Part shown: piece by piece, positions 51,303-59,652 of the stretch
Layout of the letters: each line of letters opens with the position of its first letter
Position numbering within the stretch: the stretch's first letter is position 1
From: Gulosibacter sp. 10
Lineage (GTDB): Bacteria > Actinomycetota > Actinomycetes > Actinomycetales > Microbacteriaceae
Assembly (NCBI RefSeq): GCF_900163695.1
Contig: NZ_FUIC01000002.1
Coordinates: 1-59,652 of the forward strand
Length of the DNA stretch: 59,652 nucleotides
Reading direction: 5' to 3'
Position numbers and translations under genes: made by a program
Notes under the pieces: model-generated
What the model saw: the letters and a program-made list of their open reading frames with translations, nothing else
Told to the model about the DNA's origin: nothing
Databases searched by the model: none

Positions 51303-52906
51303 CAGAGCGGGATGTTCCCGTGCTTCTTGGGCGGCATCGAGGCGCGCTTGGACCGCAGGGCGCGCAGCGCCTTGGTGATCGTCACGCGGGTCGCCGCGGG
51401 CTCGACGATCGAGTCGAGCTCGCCGCGCTCGGCCGCGAGGTAGGGGGAGGCGACGTTGTACGTGTACTCGTCCGCGAGGCGCTTGCCGAGCGCCGCGGTG
51501 TCCTCGCCGTTGTCGGCGGCGGCCTGGATGTCGCGGCGGTAGAGGATGTTCACGGCGCCCTGGCCGCCCATCACGGCGATCTCGGCGGTGGGCCACGCGA
51601 TGTTGTAGTCGGCGCCGAGCTGTTTCGAGCCCATGACGATGTAGGCGCCGCCGTAGGCCTTGCGCAGGATCACCGTCACGAGGGGCACGGTGGCCTCGGC
51701 GTAGGCGTACAGCAGCTTCGCGCCGCGGCGGATGACGCCCGACCACTCCTGGTCGGTGCCGGGCAGGTAGCCGGGCACGTCGACGAGCGTGAGGATCGGG
51801 ATCGAGAACGAGTCGCACATCCGCAGGAAGCGGGCGGCCTTCTCGCCGGCGTCGATGTTCAGCGTGCCCGCCATCTGGTTGGGCTGGTTGGCGATGATGC
51901 CGACCGGCGACCCCTCCACCCGGGCGAAGCCGACGACGATGTTCGGCGCGAACAGCTCCTGGATCTCGAGGAACTCGCCGTCGTCCACCACGGTCTCGAT
52001 GACCTTGAGCACGTCATAGGGCTGGTTGGGGGAGTCGGGGATGATCGTGTTGAGCACCTGGTCGCGGTCGGTGACCTCGAGCTCGGTGCGCGCGTCGTAG
52101 CGCGGCAGATCGGCGAGGTTGTTGTCCGGCAGGTAGCTGATGAGGTTGCGCGCGAAGTCGAGCGCGTCCTCCTCGTCCGGGGCGAGGTAGTGCGAGACGC
52201 CCGAGGTGCGGTTGTGCGAGAGCGCGCCGCCGAGATCCTCCATGCCGACGTCCTCGCCCGTGACGGTCTTGATGACGTCGGGGCCGGTGACGAACATGTG
52301 GCTGGTCTTGTCGACCATGATCACGAAGTCGGTGAGCGCCGGGGAGTACACGGCGCCGCCGGCCGCGGGGCCCATCACGATCGAGATCTGCGGGATGACG
52401 CCCGAGGCGGCCGTGTTGAGGCGGAAGATCTCGCCGTACTTGCCGAGCGCGATCACGCCCTCCTGGATGCGGGCGCCGCCGGAGTCGAGGATGCCGATGA
52501 TGGGCACGCCGGCCTTGAGCGCGTACTCCATGATCTTGATGATCTTCTCGCCGGCGACCTCGCCCAGCGAGCCGCCGAAGACGGTGAAGTTCTGCGAGTA
52601 CACGGCCACGTTGCGGCCGTGGATGGTGCCGGTGCCGATGACCACCGAGTCGCCGTAGGGGCGGTTCCGGTCCATGCCGAACGCGGCCGTGCGGTGCCGC
52701 ACGTACTCGTCCATCTCGACGAAGGAGCCGGGGTCGAGCAGGCCGTGGATGCGCTCGCGCGCGGTGTTCTTGCCCTTGGCGTGTTGCTTGGCGGCAGCGC
52801 GTTCCTCGGCGTCGGTGACGGCTTCGGCGTAGCGGTGCTTGAGGTCTCGGATGCGGCCGGCCGTCGAGAGATCGGGCTGGTCGCGCTCAGCAGCGTTATC
52901 GTTCAT
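51302..52906 (-). CDS. Acyl-CoA carboxylase beta chain (carboxyltransferase)
   Basis: Transfers carboxyl from biotin to acetyl- or propionyl-CoA; 534 residues of the AccD/PccB family. Marks: [25 protein letters not shown], first oxyanion [42 protein letters not shown], and second oxyanion [17 protein letters not shown] 52906 is seven bases from a minus-strand TAGGGT hexamer, again suggesting a leaderless message. The partner alpha chain is at 41-42.7 kb; acetyl versus propionyl specificity is not decided. Confidence 0.93.
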   Translation of the reverse strand: MNDNAAERDQPDLSTAGRIRDLKHRYAEAVTDAEERAAAKQHAKGKNTARERIHGLLDPGSFVEMDEYVRHRTAAFGMDRNRPYGDSVVIGTGTIHGRNVAVYSQNFTVFGGSLGEVAGEKIIKIMEYALKAGVPIIGILDSGGARIQEGVIALGKYGEIFRLNTAASGVIPQISIVMGPAAGGAVYSPALTDFVIMVDKTSHMFVTGPDVIKTVTGEDVGMEDLGGALSHNRTSGVSHYLAPDEEDALDFARNLISYLPDNNLADLPRYDARTELEVTDRDQVLNTIIPDSPNQPYDVLKVIETVVDDGEFLEIQELFAPNIVVGFARVEGSPVGIIANQPNQMAGTLNIDAGEKAARFLRMCDSFSIPILTLVDVPGYLPGTDQEWSGVIRRGAKLLYAYAEATVPLVTVILRKAYGGAYIVMGSKQLGADYNIAWPTAEIAVMGGQGAVNILYRRDIQAAADNGEDTAALGKRLADEYTYNVASPYLAAERGELDSIVEPAATRVTITKALRALRSKRASMPPKKHGNIPL

Positions 52907-53059
52907 CTGCACCACCCTATACGCGCGCTGCACGGGAAATCGGCTCGGAGCCACGAAGGATGGACGCGCTGCGCTGTGGAAACCTCCAAAAGGGCGCGGC
53001 GGCGTCGAATGCCACTAGCGTTGACCCCGTATCGGTCGGGACGGATGAGGGGACGCGGC

Positions 53060-53917
53060 GTGGAGCGCATCGAAGTGGCACTGGCGGATTCGACGACGGC
53101 CGGGGTCGAGCTGCACGAGGAGCTCACCTCGACGAACGAGGTCATGCGCGCCCGGTTCGTCGACGACCGCGAGCGCTTCGCGCCCTTCCACACCATCGTC
53201 GCGTTCTCGCAGACGGCGGGGAGGGGGCGGCTCGACCGCGAGTGGGTGGCCCCCGACGACTCCGCGATCGCGATCTCCACGTACCTCGAGTTCGACGCGG
53301 CGGCCGCGCGCACCTCCATCGGCTGGGTCGCGCTCGCCGCGGGCGTCGCGCTGCGCGAGGCGCTGCTCGAGCTGGCGGCCGCGCAGTCCCCGGGGCTCGC
53401 CGAGGACGTCGCCGGGCGCATCGCCATCAAGTGGCCCAACGACCTGCTCGTCGACGGCCGCAAGGTCTCGGGCATCCTCGGCGAGCTGCTCGGCGTGGTC
53501 GACGGCGGCGCCCGCTTCGCCTGCGTGCTCGGCGCCGGGATCAACCTGCGCACCCCCGAGCAGGGGCTCGCGTTCCCGCACGCGATCGCGCTCGACGAGG
53601 CGGGCATCCGCCCCGAGCGGGATGCGCTGATCGGCGCGTTCCTGCGCGGCTTCGCGGCCCGCATCCGGGCGCTCGACGAGGCCGGCGGCGACGCCTCGGC
53701 CACCGGCCTGCGCGGCGAGCTCGAGCGGCACTGCACGACGATCGGCCTCGAGGTGCGCGTCACCCGTCCGCAGGACGCCGACCTCGTGGGCGTCGCGACG
53801 GGCGTCGACGGGACCGGCGCGCTGCTGGTCCGGGGCGCGGACGGTCAGGTTCATCCGATCAACGTGGGCGATATTGAGCATGTCCGCCCCGTTGTGAAGC
53901 CCGAGGAGGGTGAGTGA
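53060..53917 (+). CDS. birA: Biotin--[acetyl-CoA-carboxylase] ligase
   Basis: Attaches biotin to the carboxylase carrier domain. The 285-residue protein lacks the E. coli-type DNA-binding N-terminus. Marks: STNEVMRARF, biotinyl-AMP loop QTAGRGRLDREWVAP, IKWPNDLLVDGRKVSGILGE and GAGINLRTP. GTG 53060 is favoured because GAGGGGA lies at good spacing; ATG 53045 would add five residues. Divergent from the carboxylase beta chain it serves; its stop overlaps the next gene (GTGA). Confidence 0.92.
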   Translation: MERIEVALADSTTAGVELHEELTSTNEVMRARFVDDRERFAPFHTIVAFSQTAGRGRLDREWVAPDDSAIAISTYLEFDAAAARTSIGWVALAAGVALREALLELAAAQSPGLAEDVAGRIAIKWPNDLLVDGRKVSGILGELLGVVDGGARFACVLGAGINLRTPEQGLAFPHAIALDEAGIRPERDALIGAFLRGFAARIRALDEAGGDASATGLRGELERHCTTIGLEVRVTRPQDADLVGVATGVDGTGALLVRGADGQVHPINVGDIEHVRPVVKPEEGE

Positions 53918-54576
53918 CGCAGCCGCCGTCCCCGCAATTCCCGCATCCCCCGCACGCCCGGCCGGGCGCGCCGGGGTACTCCGTGCCGGAGGGCTGGCTC
54001 GACGAGACCCCGCCGCAGCCGCTCGGCGAGGGCCCTGCGCCCGCCGAGTCGGCCCCGGCGGCCCCGGCCGGGCCCGCCCGCGAGCGCAGGCCGGCGCGCC
54101 CCGAGCTGCGGGTCGCGGTCATCCGCCAGCACGCCCGCCGGCTCGTGCTCCCCTCGCTCGTGCTCATCGCGGCCGCCGGCTTCATCGGCTACTGCTCGCG
54201 CGGCCTGCGGGAGGAGGGCGACTGGCTGCTCTGGGCGAACCTCGCCGGCGCGGCGGGGCTGCTGCTGGGGGCGATGCCGATCATCGCGTGGCTGCGGCAC
54301 CGCTATCTCGTCTCCTCGGTGCGCACGGTCTCGAAGAAGGGCCTGCTGCGCAGCGCGGTGCGCGAGATCGCGCACCATCAGGTGGTGGACGTGCGGATGC
54401 GGCGGAACTGGTGGCAGGCGCTGTTCGGCTCGGGCACGATCGAGCTGCGGGCGGTGACGGGGCGGGTCGTGGTGCTCGCGGACGTGCCGAACGCGGTCAC
54501 GGTGACCCAGGCGCTGCGGGAGCTGACCGGGAACGTCAACCGGGCCGCGGAGCGCGAGGAGCAGCCCGAGGAATAG
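53914..54576 (+). CDS. PH-domain (bPH2/YdbS-like) membrane protein
   Basis: A 220-residue membrane protein with a long Pro-rich cytoplasmic N-terminus (about 1-60), two helices (about 76-94 and 107-124), then a bacterial PH-like domain: HRYLVSSVRTVSKKGLLRSAVREIAHHQVVDVRMRRNWWQALFGSGTIELR. The role of such proteins is unknown. GTG 53914 follows GAGGAGG and overlaps the birA stop, so it is co-translated, an order often kept in Microbacteriaceae. Confidence 0.82.
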   Translation: MTQPPSPQFPHPPHARPGAPGYSVPEGWLDETPPQPLGEGPAPAESAPAAPAGPARERRPARPELRVAVIRQHARRLVLPSLVLIAAAGFIGYCSRGLREEGDWLLWANLAGAAGLLLGAMPIIAWLRHRYLVSSVRTVSKKGLLRSAVREIAHHQVVDVRMRRNWWQALFGSGTIELRAVTGRVVVLADVPNAVTVTQALRELTGNVNRAAEREEQPEE

Positions 54577-54639
54577 GGAGCAGCCGAGGAATAGCGGAGC
54601 GGCCCGGCGGGGAATACCGGTGCCGGGCCGGAGGCCGGG

Positions 54640-55224
54640 TCAGGCCGGCGTGGACTCGCGCAGGTGCAGCCGCCGCGGGGAGTAGACCCACCAGCGGTAC
54701 AGCGCGAAGCGGAAGATCGAGCCGAGGCCGATGCCGACGAGGTTCGCGAGGTTCTCGACGAGCAGCGAATCCCAGTGCAGCACGTAGTGGGTGATCCACA
54801 GCGGCACGAGGCCGATGACCATCCCCGCGAGGCTCACGCCGAGGAACTCGAGCCCCTCGCGCGTCGTGTGCCGCCCCGAGGCGCGCGCGTGCCGGAAGGT
54901 CCAGAAGCGGTTGCCGATCCAGCTCCAGAGGATCGCGACGAGCGTCGCGAGCACCTTCGCGAGCATCGGCCCGAGCGGGTGCACCTCGGGCGAGAGCACG
55001 GTCGTGCGCAGCAGCGTGTAGGCGCCGATGTCCACGAACACGCTCACCCCGCCGACGAGGCCGAACTTCAGCAGCTGCGCGACGAAGCTCTGGAACCACG
55101 GCAGCGACCAGCGGATGGGACGGCTGCCGGGCTTCGCCTGCGCGTGCTCGGCGGCGATGATCTCGATGGCGCCCGAATGCGGGTGCGCGGGATCCTGCTC
55201 CTCGCGTTCCTCGGGTTCGTTCAT
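54640..55224 (-). CDS. GtrA-family membrane protein
   Basis: Four-helix GtrA-like protein of 194 residues, a group linked to flipping or handling polyprenyl-linked sugars during cell-surface glycosylation. Residues 48-190 show LLKFGLVGGVSVFVDIGAYTLLR, SWIGNRFWTF and IFRFALYRWWVY, all family marks. A charged N-terminus (MNEPEEREEQ) precedes helix 1. ATG 55224 has a weak GAAAG upstream. Divergent from purK; may belong with the polyprenol-mannose pathway. Confidence 0.84.
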   Translation of the reverse strand: MNEPEEREEQDPAHPHSGAIEIIAAEHAQAKPGSRPIRWSLPWFQSFVAQLLKFGLVGGVSVFVDIGAYTLLRTTVLSPEVHPLGPMLAKVLATLVAILWSWIGNRFWTFRHARASGRHTTREGLEFLGVSLAGMVIGLVPLWITHYVLHWDSLLVENLANLVGIGLGSIFRFALYRWWVYSPRRLHLRESTPA

Positions 55225-55348
55225 CACGGGTACTGCTTTCGACGGGACGGCGAATCGCCTTCGGGCGCACCGATTCTTGCACGCCGCCCCTGGCGGCTCT
55301 CCCAGATGCGAGAATGGCGGGGATGTTCCGGCGAGAAAGGCGAGATGC

Positions 55349-56476
55349 ATGGGTGTACCGGTCGTAGGCGTAGTGGGCGGGGGGCAGCTGGCCCGGATGA
55401 TGATCCCCGCGGCGGTGGAGCTGGGCATCGAGATCCGCGTGCTCGCCGAGGCGCCCGGCTCCTCCGCCCGCATCGCGGCGACGGAGGTCGGCGACTACCG
55501 CGACCTCGACACCGTGATGGCCTTCGCGAAGGAGGTGGACGCGGTCACCTTCGATCACGAGCACGTGCCGCAGCCGGTGCTGCGCGCCCTCGTGGACGCG
55601 GGCGCGCAGGTGCACCCGGGCCCGCACGCGCTCGAGTTCGCGCAGGACAAGCTGCGGATGCGCGAGCGCCTCGCCGCGCTCGGCGCCCCCGTGCCCGTGT
55701 GGGCGGGGGTCTCCTCGCCGCGGGAGCTGCAGGCGTTCATCGACGAGAACGGCGGCCGCGCCGTGCTGAAGACCCCGCGCGGCGGCTACGACGGCCACGG
55801 GGTGCGCATCGTGGAGTCGGGTGAGGCGGGCGCCGATTGGTTCGAGGACTTCGACGTGCTGCTGGCCGAGGAGCTCGTGGACTTCCGCCGCGAGCTCGCG
55901 CAGCTCGTGGCCCGGCGTCCGAGCGGCGATATCGCGGCGTGGCCCGTGGTCGAGACGGTGCAGCGCGACGGGGTCTGCAACGAGGTCTTCGCGCCGGCCA
56001 CCCACTCGGGGGCGCACGACCGCCTCTCGCAGGTGGCGGGCTCGATCGCGGAATCCATCGCCGAGGGGCTCGACGTCACCGGCGTGCTCGCGGTGGAGCT
56101 CTTCGAGACTGCCGATCAGCGGCTGCTCGTGAACGAGCTCGCGATGCGGCCCCACAACTCGGGCCACTGGACCATCGACGGCGCGCGCACGAGCCAGTTC
56201 GAGCAGCACCTGCGGGCCGTGCTCGACCTGCCGCTGGGCGATGCCGCCCCGCGCGACCGCTACTCGGTCATGACGAACATCCTCGGCGGCCCGCAGGGCG
56301 AGCCGATCACCGCGCGCTTCGCCGACGTGATGGCGAAGTTCCCGGATGCGAAGCTGCACACCTACGGCAAGTCGGCCCGGCCGGGCCGCAAGGTCGGCCA
56401 CATCACGGTGTGCGGCGAGGACCTCGACGAGGTCGCCTACCGGGCCCGGGCCGCGGCGGCGATGTTCGAGGACTGA
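55349..56476 (+). CDS. purK: N5-carboxyaminoimidazole ribonucleotide synthase
   Basis: ATP-dependent carboxylation of aminoimidazole ribonucleotide in purine synthesis. The 375-residue ATP-grasp protein has [14 protein letters not shown] at the start, [22 protein letters not shown], and the [22 protein letters not shown] segment. ATG follows GAAAGGCGAG. The product feeds PurE, encoded 34 bases downstream. Confidence 0.94.
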   Translation: MGVPVVGVVGGGQLARMMIPAAVELGIEIRVLAEAPGSSARIAATEVGDYRDLDTVMAFAKEVDAVTFDHEHVPQPVLRALVDAGAQVHPGPHALEFAQDKLRMRERLAALGAPVPVWAGVSSPRELQAFIDENGGRAVLKTPRGGYDGHGVRIVESGEAGADWFEDFDVLLAEELVDFRRELAQLVARRPSGDIAAWPVVETVQRDGVCNEVFAPATHSGAHDRLSQVAGSIAESIAEGLDVTGVLAVELFETADQRLLVNELAMRPHNSGHWTIDGARTSQFEQHLRAVLDLPLGDAAPRDRYSVMTNILGGPQGEPITARFADVMAKFPDAKLHTYGKSARPGRKVGHITVCGEDLDEVAYRARAAAAMFED

Positions 56477-56510
56477 CCTGCCGAAGACGCACGAACGAAG
56501 GAGCACGCAC

Positions 56511-57011
56511 GTGACCGAACCCCGCGCCCGCGTGGGCATCATCATGGGATCCGATTCCGACTGGCCCGTCATGCGCGAGGCCGCCGACGCGCTCGAGGCG
56601 CTCGGCGTGGCGGTCGAGGTGGAGGTCGTCTCCGCCCACCGCACGCCCGAGAAGATGGTCGAGTACGCCCGCGGCGCCCGCGGCCGGGGGCTGGAGGCGA
56701 TCATCGCCGGCGCGGGCGGCGCCGCGCATCTGCCGGGCATGGTCGCGTCGATGACCACGCTGCCGGTGATCGGCGTGCCCGTGCCGCTCAAGCACCTCGA
56801 CGGCATGGATTCGCTGCTGTCGATCGTGCAGATGCCGGGCGGCATCCCGGTCGCGACGGTCTCGATCGGCGGGGCCAAGAACGCCGGCCTGCTCGCCGCG
56901 CGCATCCTCGGCTCGACCGACGAGGCGGTGGCCGCCCGGCTGCAGGACTACGCCGACTCCCTCACCGCCATGGTGGCCGAGAAGAACGAGGCGCTGCAGC
57001 GCTCCCGCTGA
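56511..57011 (+). CDS. purE: N5-carboxyaminoimidazole ribonucleotide mutase
   Basis: Class I PurE, 166 residues, converting N5-CAIR to CAIR. Marks: [13 protein letters not shown] with the phosphate-binding loop, SAHRTPEKM with catalytic His, [11 protein letters not shown], and [33 protein letters not shown] 56511 follows GAAGGAG. Pairs with purK as one operon. Confidence 0.95.
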   Translation: MTEPRARVGIIMGSDSDWPVMREAADALEALGVAVEVEVVSAHRTPEKMVEYARGARGRGLEAIIAGAGGAAHLPGMVASMTTLPVIGVPVPLKHLDGMDSLLSIVQMPGGIPVATVSIGGAKNAGLLAARILGSTDEAVAARLQDYADSLTAMVAEKNEALQRSR

Positions 57012-57041
57012 CCCCGCCTCCCCTCCCTCCCTCCAGAATCC

Positions 57042-57089
57042 TGGCCACGGTTCGTCGTTCTCGCCGGTCGATACGACGGGCCGTGGCCA
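57042..57089. terminator. REP-like hairpin, copy 3, between purE and the TetR gene
   Basis: TGGCCACGG (57042-57050) pairs with CCGTGGCCA (57081-57089); inner CGTCG/CGACG and outer C- and G-rich flanks (CCCTCC / GGAGGG) extend it. The flanks AGAATCC and ATTTTCC give it terminator character for both convergent genes. Confidence 0.65.
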
Positions 57090-57122
57090 TTTTCCGAGGG
57101 GAGGGGGCTATGGATGGCGGGG

Positions 57123-57692
57123 TCAGCGGAGCGGGGCGAGCTGGCCCTGCAGCTGGGCCTCGAGGCGCTCGGGGGTGTTCTGCGCGGGCGCGAACACCGC
57201 GGTGACCTGGGTGCCCTGCAGGAAGGTCAGCAGCCCGTCGACCTCGACATCCCAGCCGCGCCCGGCGTCGTGCTCCTCCAGCCAGCCGAGCATCCACTCG
57301 CGCCATTCGGCCACGGCCTCCCGGTGCAGCTCGAAGGCCTCCTCGTCCGTCGTGGCCTCGGCCCAGAACTCGATCACGACGCGCGCCTCGTCGAGCCGCT
57401 CGGCGTCGAGGGGCATGACCTCGCGACAGAAGGACTCCAAGGCGTCGAAGCCCCGCAGCGAGGCGTTCACCTCCGCGGCGCGGCGGTTGGTGCGGTCGAA
57501 CACGTGCCGGTACGTCGCGCCGAGCAGATCGGCCTTGGTGGGGAAGTAGGGCTTGAGCGCGCCGTTCGCGTAGCCGGCCTCGCTCGCGATCTGCCGCATC
57601 GTGGCCCGGGCCATGCCGTGCTTCGCGATGATGCGCCAGGTGGCGCGGACGATCTCATCACGACGCTGGTCGTGGTCTACGGTCTTCGGCAC
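57123..57692 (-). CDS. TetR-family transcriptional regulator
   Basis: TetR-type repressor of 189 residues. The helix-turn-helix at about 11-55 (IVRATWRIIAKHGMARATMRQIASEAGYANGALKPYFPTKADLLGA in consecutive helices) is typical, with a BetI/TetR_C-like ligand domain after it. GTG 57692 follows GAAGGAC. It is divergent from the LCP gene but with 145 bases between, and its target is not evident. Confidence 0.87.
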   Translation of the reverse strand: MPKTVDHDQRRDEIVRATWRIIAKHGMARATMRQIASEAGYANGALKPYFPTKADLLGATYRHVFDRTNRRAAEVNASLRGFDALESFCREVMPLDAERLDEARVVIEFWAEATTDEEAFELHREAVAEWREWMLGWLEEHDAGRGWDVEVDGLLTFLQGTQVTAVFAPAQNTPERLEAQLQGQLAPLR

Positions 57693-57837
57693 GGTGCTCG
57701 GTCCTTCGGCTCGGCGGGCGCGGCTCGCCCGCGGGGTGTCCGGACACGAGGATACTGTCATTCGCGACCGCGCGGAGCACGGAACCGACGCGTCGGCGGG
57801 GAGCGCCCCAGCGTTCTGCCCTACCCTGGACCGAGCT

Positions 57838-59199
57838 ATGAACGAATCCAAGCCGCTGCGGCACCCCGACGCCTCCTCGCCCGAGTTCATGACGAAGCGG
57901 GCGTGGTGGCTCGTCGTCGCGAACCTCCTCGTGCCCGGTGCGGGCCCGCTGCTCGCCGGCAACCGCCGCTTCGGCCGCCTCGGGCTGCGGCTGTGGATGC
58001 TCGCGATCCTCGCGATCATCATCGTCGTCCTGCTCTGGTTCCTGCTGCGCGGGCCGCTGCTGTTCATGCTCACCACCGCGTGGGGGCTGCGCATCCTCGC
58101 CGCCATCCTGCTCGGCTACGGGCTGTGGATGATGGCGACGATGCTCGAGACGCTGCGGCAGGTCAAGCTGTTCCGCGTCGACGCGTTCGCACGCGGGCTC
58201 ATCGCGGTGGTCGCGATCGTGCTGGCCGTCGTGCCGGTGTTCGTGGGCGGCTACGGGGCGGCCAACGTGATGCAGGCGCAGGGTGCCGTGCAGCAGCTCT
58301 TCGGCGGGCCCAACGGCGGGCTGAAGTTCCCGAGCGACGGCCGCCTCAACGTGCTCATGCTCGGCGGCGACGCGGGCGACACCCGCGACGGCATGCGCCC
58401 GGACTCCGTGAGCGTCATGAGCTTCGACGTGTTCAGCGGGCAGACCACGAGCGTCGGCCTGCCGCGAAACCTCATGCACTTCGGCTTCTCCGAGGGGCCG
58501 ATGCAGGAGATGTACCCGGAGGACTACACGTACTGCAACGTGGATCCCTGCTACCTCAACTCGGTCTACACCGAGGTCACCTACCACGACTACGACATCT
58601 ACCCCGAGGCCGAGGACAAGGGCTCCGACAAGGGCATCGAGGCCACGCGCGACGCGGTGGAGTGGATCACCGGGCTCGAGATCCACTACTACGTGTTCAT
58701 CAACATGGACGGCTTCGCCGACCTCGTGGACGCGATGGGCGGCGTCACCATCGACGTCAAGGAGCCGATCGCGCTCGGCGCCAACGACGAGGGCCAGGAG
58801 GGCTGGAAGCCGCCGACCGAGTGGATCGAGCCGGGCGTCCAGGTGCTCGACGGGCACCACGCGCAGTGGTATGCGCGCTCGCGGTACGAATCCACCGACT
58901 ACGACCGCATGCAGCGCCAGCGCGAGCTGCAGGACGCGATCATCTCGCAGCTGCCGAAGGCGATGCTCGGGCACAGCGGTCCCATCCTCTCGGTGCTCGA
59001 CGAGGTCATCCAGACCGACATCCCGAAGGGCGAGGCGGGCGTGATCGCCGACCTCGCGCTGAAGGGCCGCGGCCGCGAGGACAACATCCGCGTGCAGCTC
59101 TCGCCGCCCTACATCGACCCCGAGGCGCCCGACTACGCGTACGCGCAGCAGCTCATCCAGAACGCGATGGACGGCGAGGCCCCGCCCGAGACGGAGTAG
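57838..59199 (+). CDS. LytR-CpsA-Psr (LCP) family cell-wall ligase
   Basis: Membrane enzyme that likely attaches polyprenyl-linked glycopolymers to peptidoglycan. The 453-residue protein has an N-terminal membrane part with about four helices (to residue 150), more than the single helix of classical LCPs, then the extracellular LCP domain: NVLMLGGDAGDTRDGMRPDSVSVMSFD, LPRNLMHFGF, MGGVTIDV and HAQWYARSRYESTDYDRMQRQREL with the conserved Arg residues. Two Cys in YCNVDPCYLN may form a disulfide. TACCCT lies 10 bases before ATG, so the leader is only a few bases. A decayed glycosyltransferase lies downstream. Confidence 0.9.
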   Translation: MNESKPLRHPDASSPEFMTKRAWWLVVANLLVPGAGPLLAGNRRFGRLGLRLWMLAILAIIIVVLLWFLLRGPLLFMLTTAWGLRILAAILLGYGLWMMATMLETLRQVKLFRVDAFARGLIAVVAIVLAVVPVFVGGYGAANVMQAQGAVQQLFGGPNGGLKFPSDGRLNVLMLGGDAGDTRDGMRPDSVSVMSFDVFSGQTTSVGLPRNLMHFGFSEGPMQEMYPEDYTYCNVDPCYLNSVYTEVTYHDYDIYPEAEDKGSDKGIEATRDAVEWITGLEIHYYVFINMDGFADLVDAMGGVTIDVKEPIALGANDEGQEGWKPPTEWIEPGVQVLDGHHAQWYARSRYESTDYDRMQRQRELQDAIISQLPKAMLGHSGPILSVLDEVIQTDIPKGEAGVIADLALKGRGREDNIRVQLSPPYIDPEAPDYAYAQQLIQNAMDGEAPPETE

Positions 59200-59221
59200 C
59201 CGGCCCGCCTCCGCCCCCTCC

Positions 59222-59281
59222 GGATCTTGGCGGTGGCTGGTCGCTCCCGCGCCCTCGGGACGGCCATCCGCCGCCAAGATC
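59222..59281. repeat. REP-like intergenic hairpin, copy 4
   Basis: GATCTTGGCGG (59223-59233) and CCGCCAAGATC (59271-59281) are perfect 11-base arms, with inner TGG/CCA pairs. The left arm with its extra G equals the right arm of copy 1 at 18195-18206. Confidence 0.68.
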
Positions 59282-59324
59282 GCGCGGTGCCTGGCGGTAC
59301 CGGGGCGTGCCTGCGGTGCCGGGG

Positions 59325-59597
59325 CGGGCGGAGAAGGGGCTCGAGGCGTTCCGCGCCGGGACCCCCGTCGTGCACACGGATGTGCCGGCGCTCATGGAGG
59401 TCTCGCAGGGCGCCTCGCTGCACGTGTCGCTCGGCGACGCGAGCACCTTCGAGCGCCGGCTCGCGATCGCGCTGTCGAACGTGCTGCACGACGTCGAGCT
59501 GCAGCAGCAGCTCACCACCGCGGGCTACGACCGCGCCCCCGTCTACTCGTGGGCGTACTCCGCGGACCTCGTCTGGCGCCTCCACGCGGACCTGTAG
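59325..59597 (+). pseudogene. C-terminal fragment of a GT4 glycosyltransferase
   Basis: The frame ending at 59597 holds only the last 90 or so residues of a family-4 glycosyltransferase: EKGLEAFRAGTPVVHTDVPALMEVSQGASLHVSLGDASTF, the region normally just after the E-x7-E motif, then FERRLAIALSNVLHDVELQQQL and YSWAYSADLVWRLHADL. Sequence upstream is unrelated and a REP-like hairpin lies at the break. No start or ribosome site. Likely the remnant of a truncated gene that once followed the LCP ligase. Confidence 0.68.
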
Positions 59598-59652
59598 CCG
59601 GCGCCGCCTCCCCCGACCTGCGGGTACCCGCCGACGAGGCCCGCCGGGCGGA

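Overview
This window looks like chromosome from a very high-G+C actinobacterium, most likely a member of the Microbacteriaceae (a Leucobacter- or Microbacterium-like genus; the genus is a guess). The basis is uniformly G/C-ending codons, frequent GTG starts, ATGA/GTGA gene overlaps, many apparently leaderless genes, an acyl-CoA carboxylase with an epsilon subunit, a polyprenol-phosphate-mannose synthase, an LpdA-type quinone reductase and an sdhCDAB operon. No rRNA, tRNA, CRISPR array, prophage or complete insertion sequence was seen.

Layout. 1-3.3 kb: a tripartite tricarboxylate transporter, tctCBA; tctC runs off the left edge and tctA carries a frameshift. 3.3-7.6 kb (minus strand): a ketodeoxygluconate module of KDPG aldolase, KDG-type sugar kinase, MHS-family transporter and IclR regulator. 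7.7-9.9 kb: a one-chain ABC exporter behind a tiny HTH regulator whose promoter is covered by two palindromes. 9.9-15.1 kb (minus): membrane protein, ribA, polyprenol-P-mannose synthase, trpS, exonuclease III, YihY/BrkB. 15.2-18.4 kb: ptsI with a replaced C-terminus, then a short suspected island carrying an endonuclease-fold/AbiEi-like gene. 18.4-21.9 kb: sdhCDAB (minus) with a candidate iron box upstream. 22.1-24.4 kb: divergent mannosyltransferase and GDP-mannose pyrophosphorylase.

24.5-33.3 kb is a coherent nucleoside-salvage cluster: BMP-type nucleoside ABC importer (lipoprotein, ATPase, two permeases), cytidine deaminase, thymidine phosphorylase, adenosine deaminase and an orphan PTS EIIA protein. 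Phosphopentomutase-like and purine nucleoside phosphorylase genes follow on the opposite strand (34.3-36.9 kb). Together they would import nucleosides, deaminate and phosphorolyse them, and isomerise the sugar phosphate.

36.9-44 kb: LpdA, an SDR, a class III aminotransferase, the biotin-carboxylase/BCCP alpha chain of acyl-CoA carboxylase. 42.9-46.8 kb: a two-gene heterodimeric ABC exporter. 46.8-47.7 kb: a Phd/RelE-like toxin-antitoxin cassette that appears to have landed inside the transcription terminator between the exporter and maf; one terminator arm is duplicated on both sides. 47.7-53.9 kb: maf, a secreted lipoprotein, an RNA methyltransferase, acyl-CoA carboxylase epsilon and beta chains, birA. 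53.9-59.6 kb: PH-domain membrane protein, GtrA, purK, purE, TetR, an LCP cell-wall ligase and a decayed glycosyltransferase fragment.

The most interesting signals are the terminator-embedded toxin-antitoxin cassette, the small self-regulated HTH/exporter unit, the rearranged ptsI 3' end with its neighbouring island, an orphan EIIA inside a nucleoside operon, and a family of related intergenic hairpins. All function assignments rest on motif recognition by eye.
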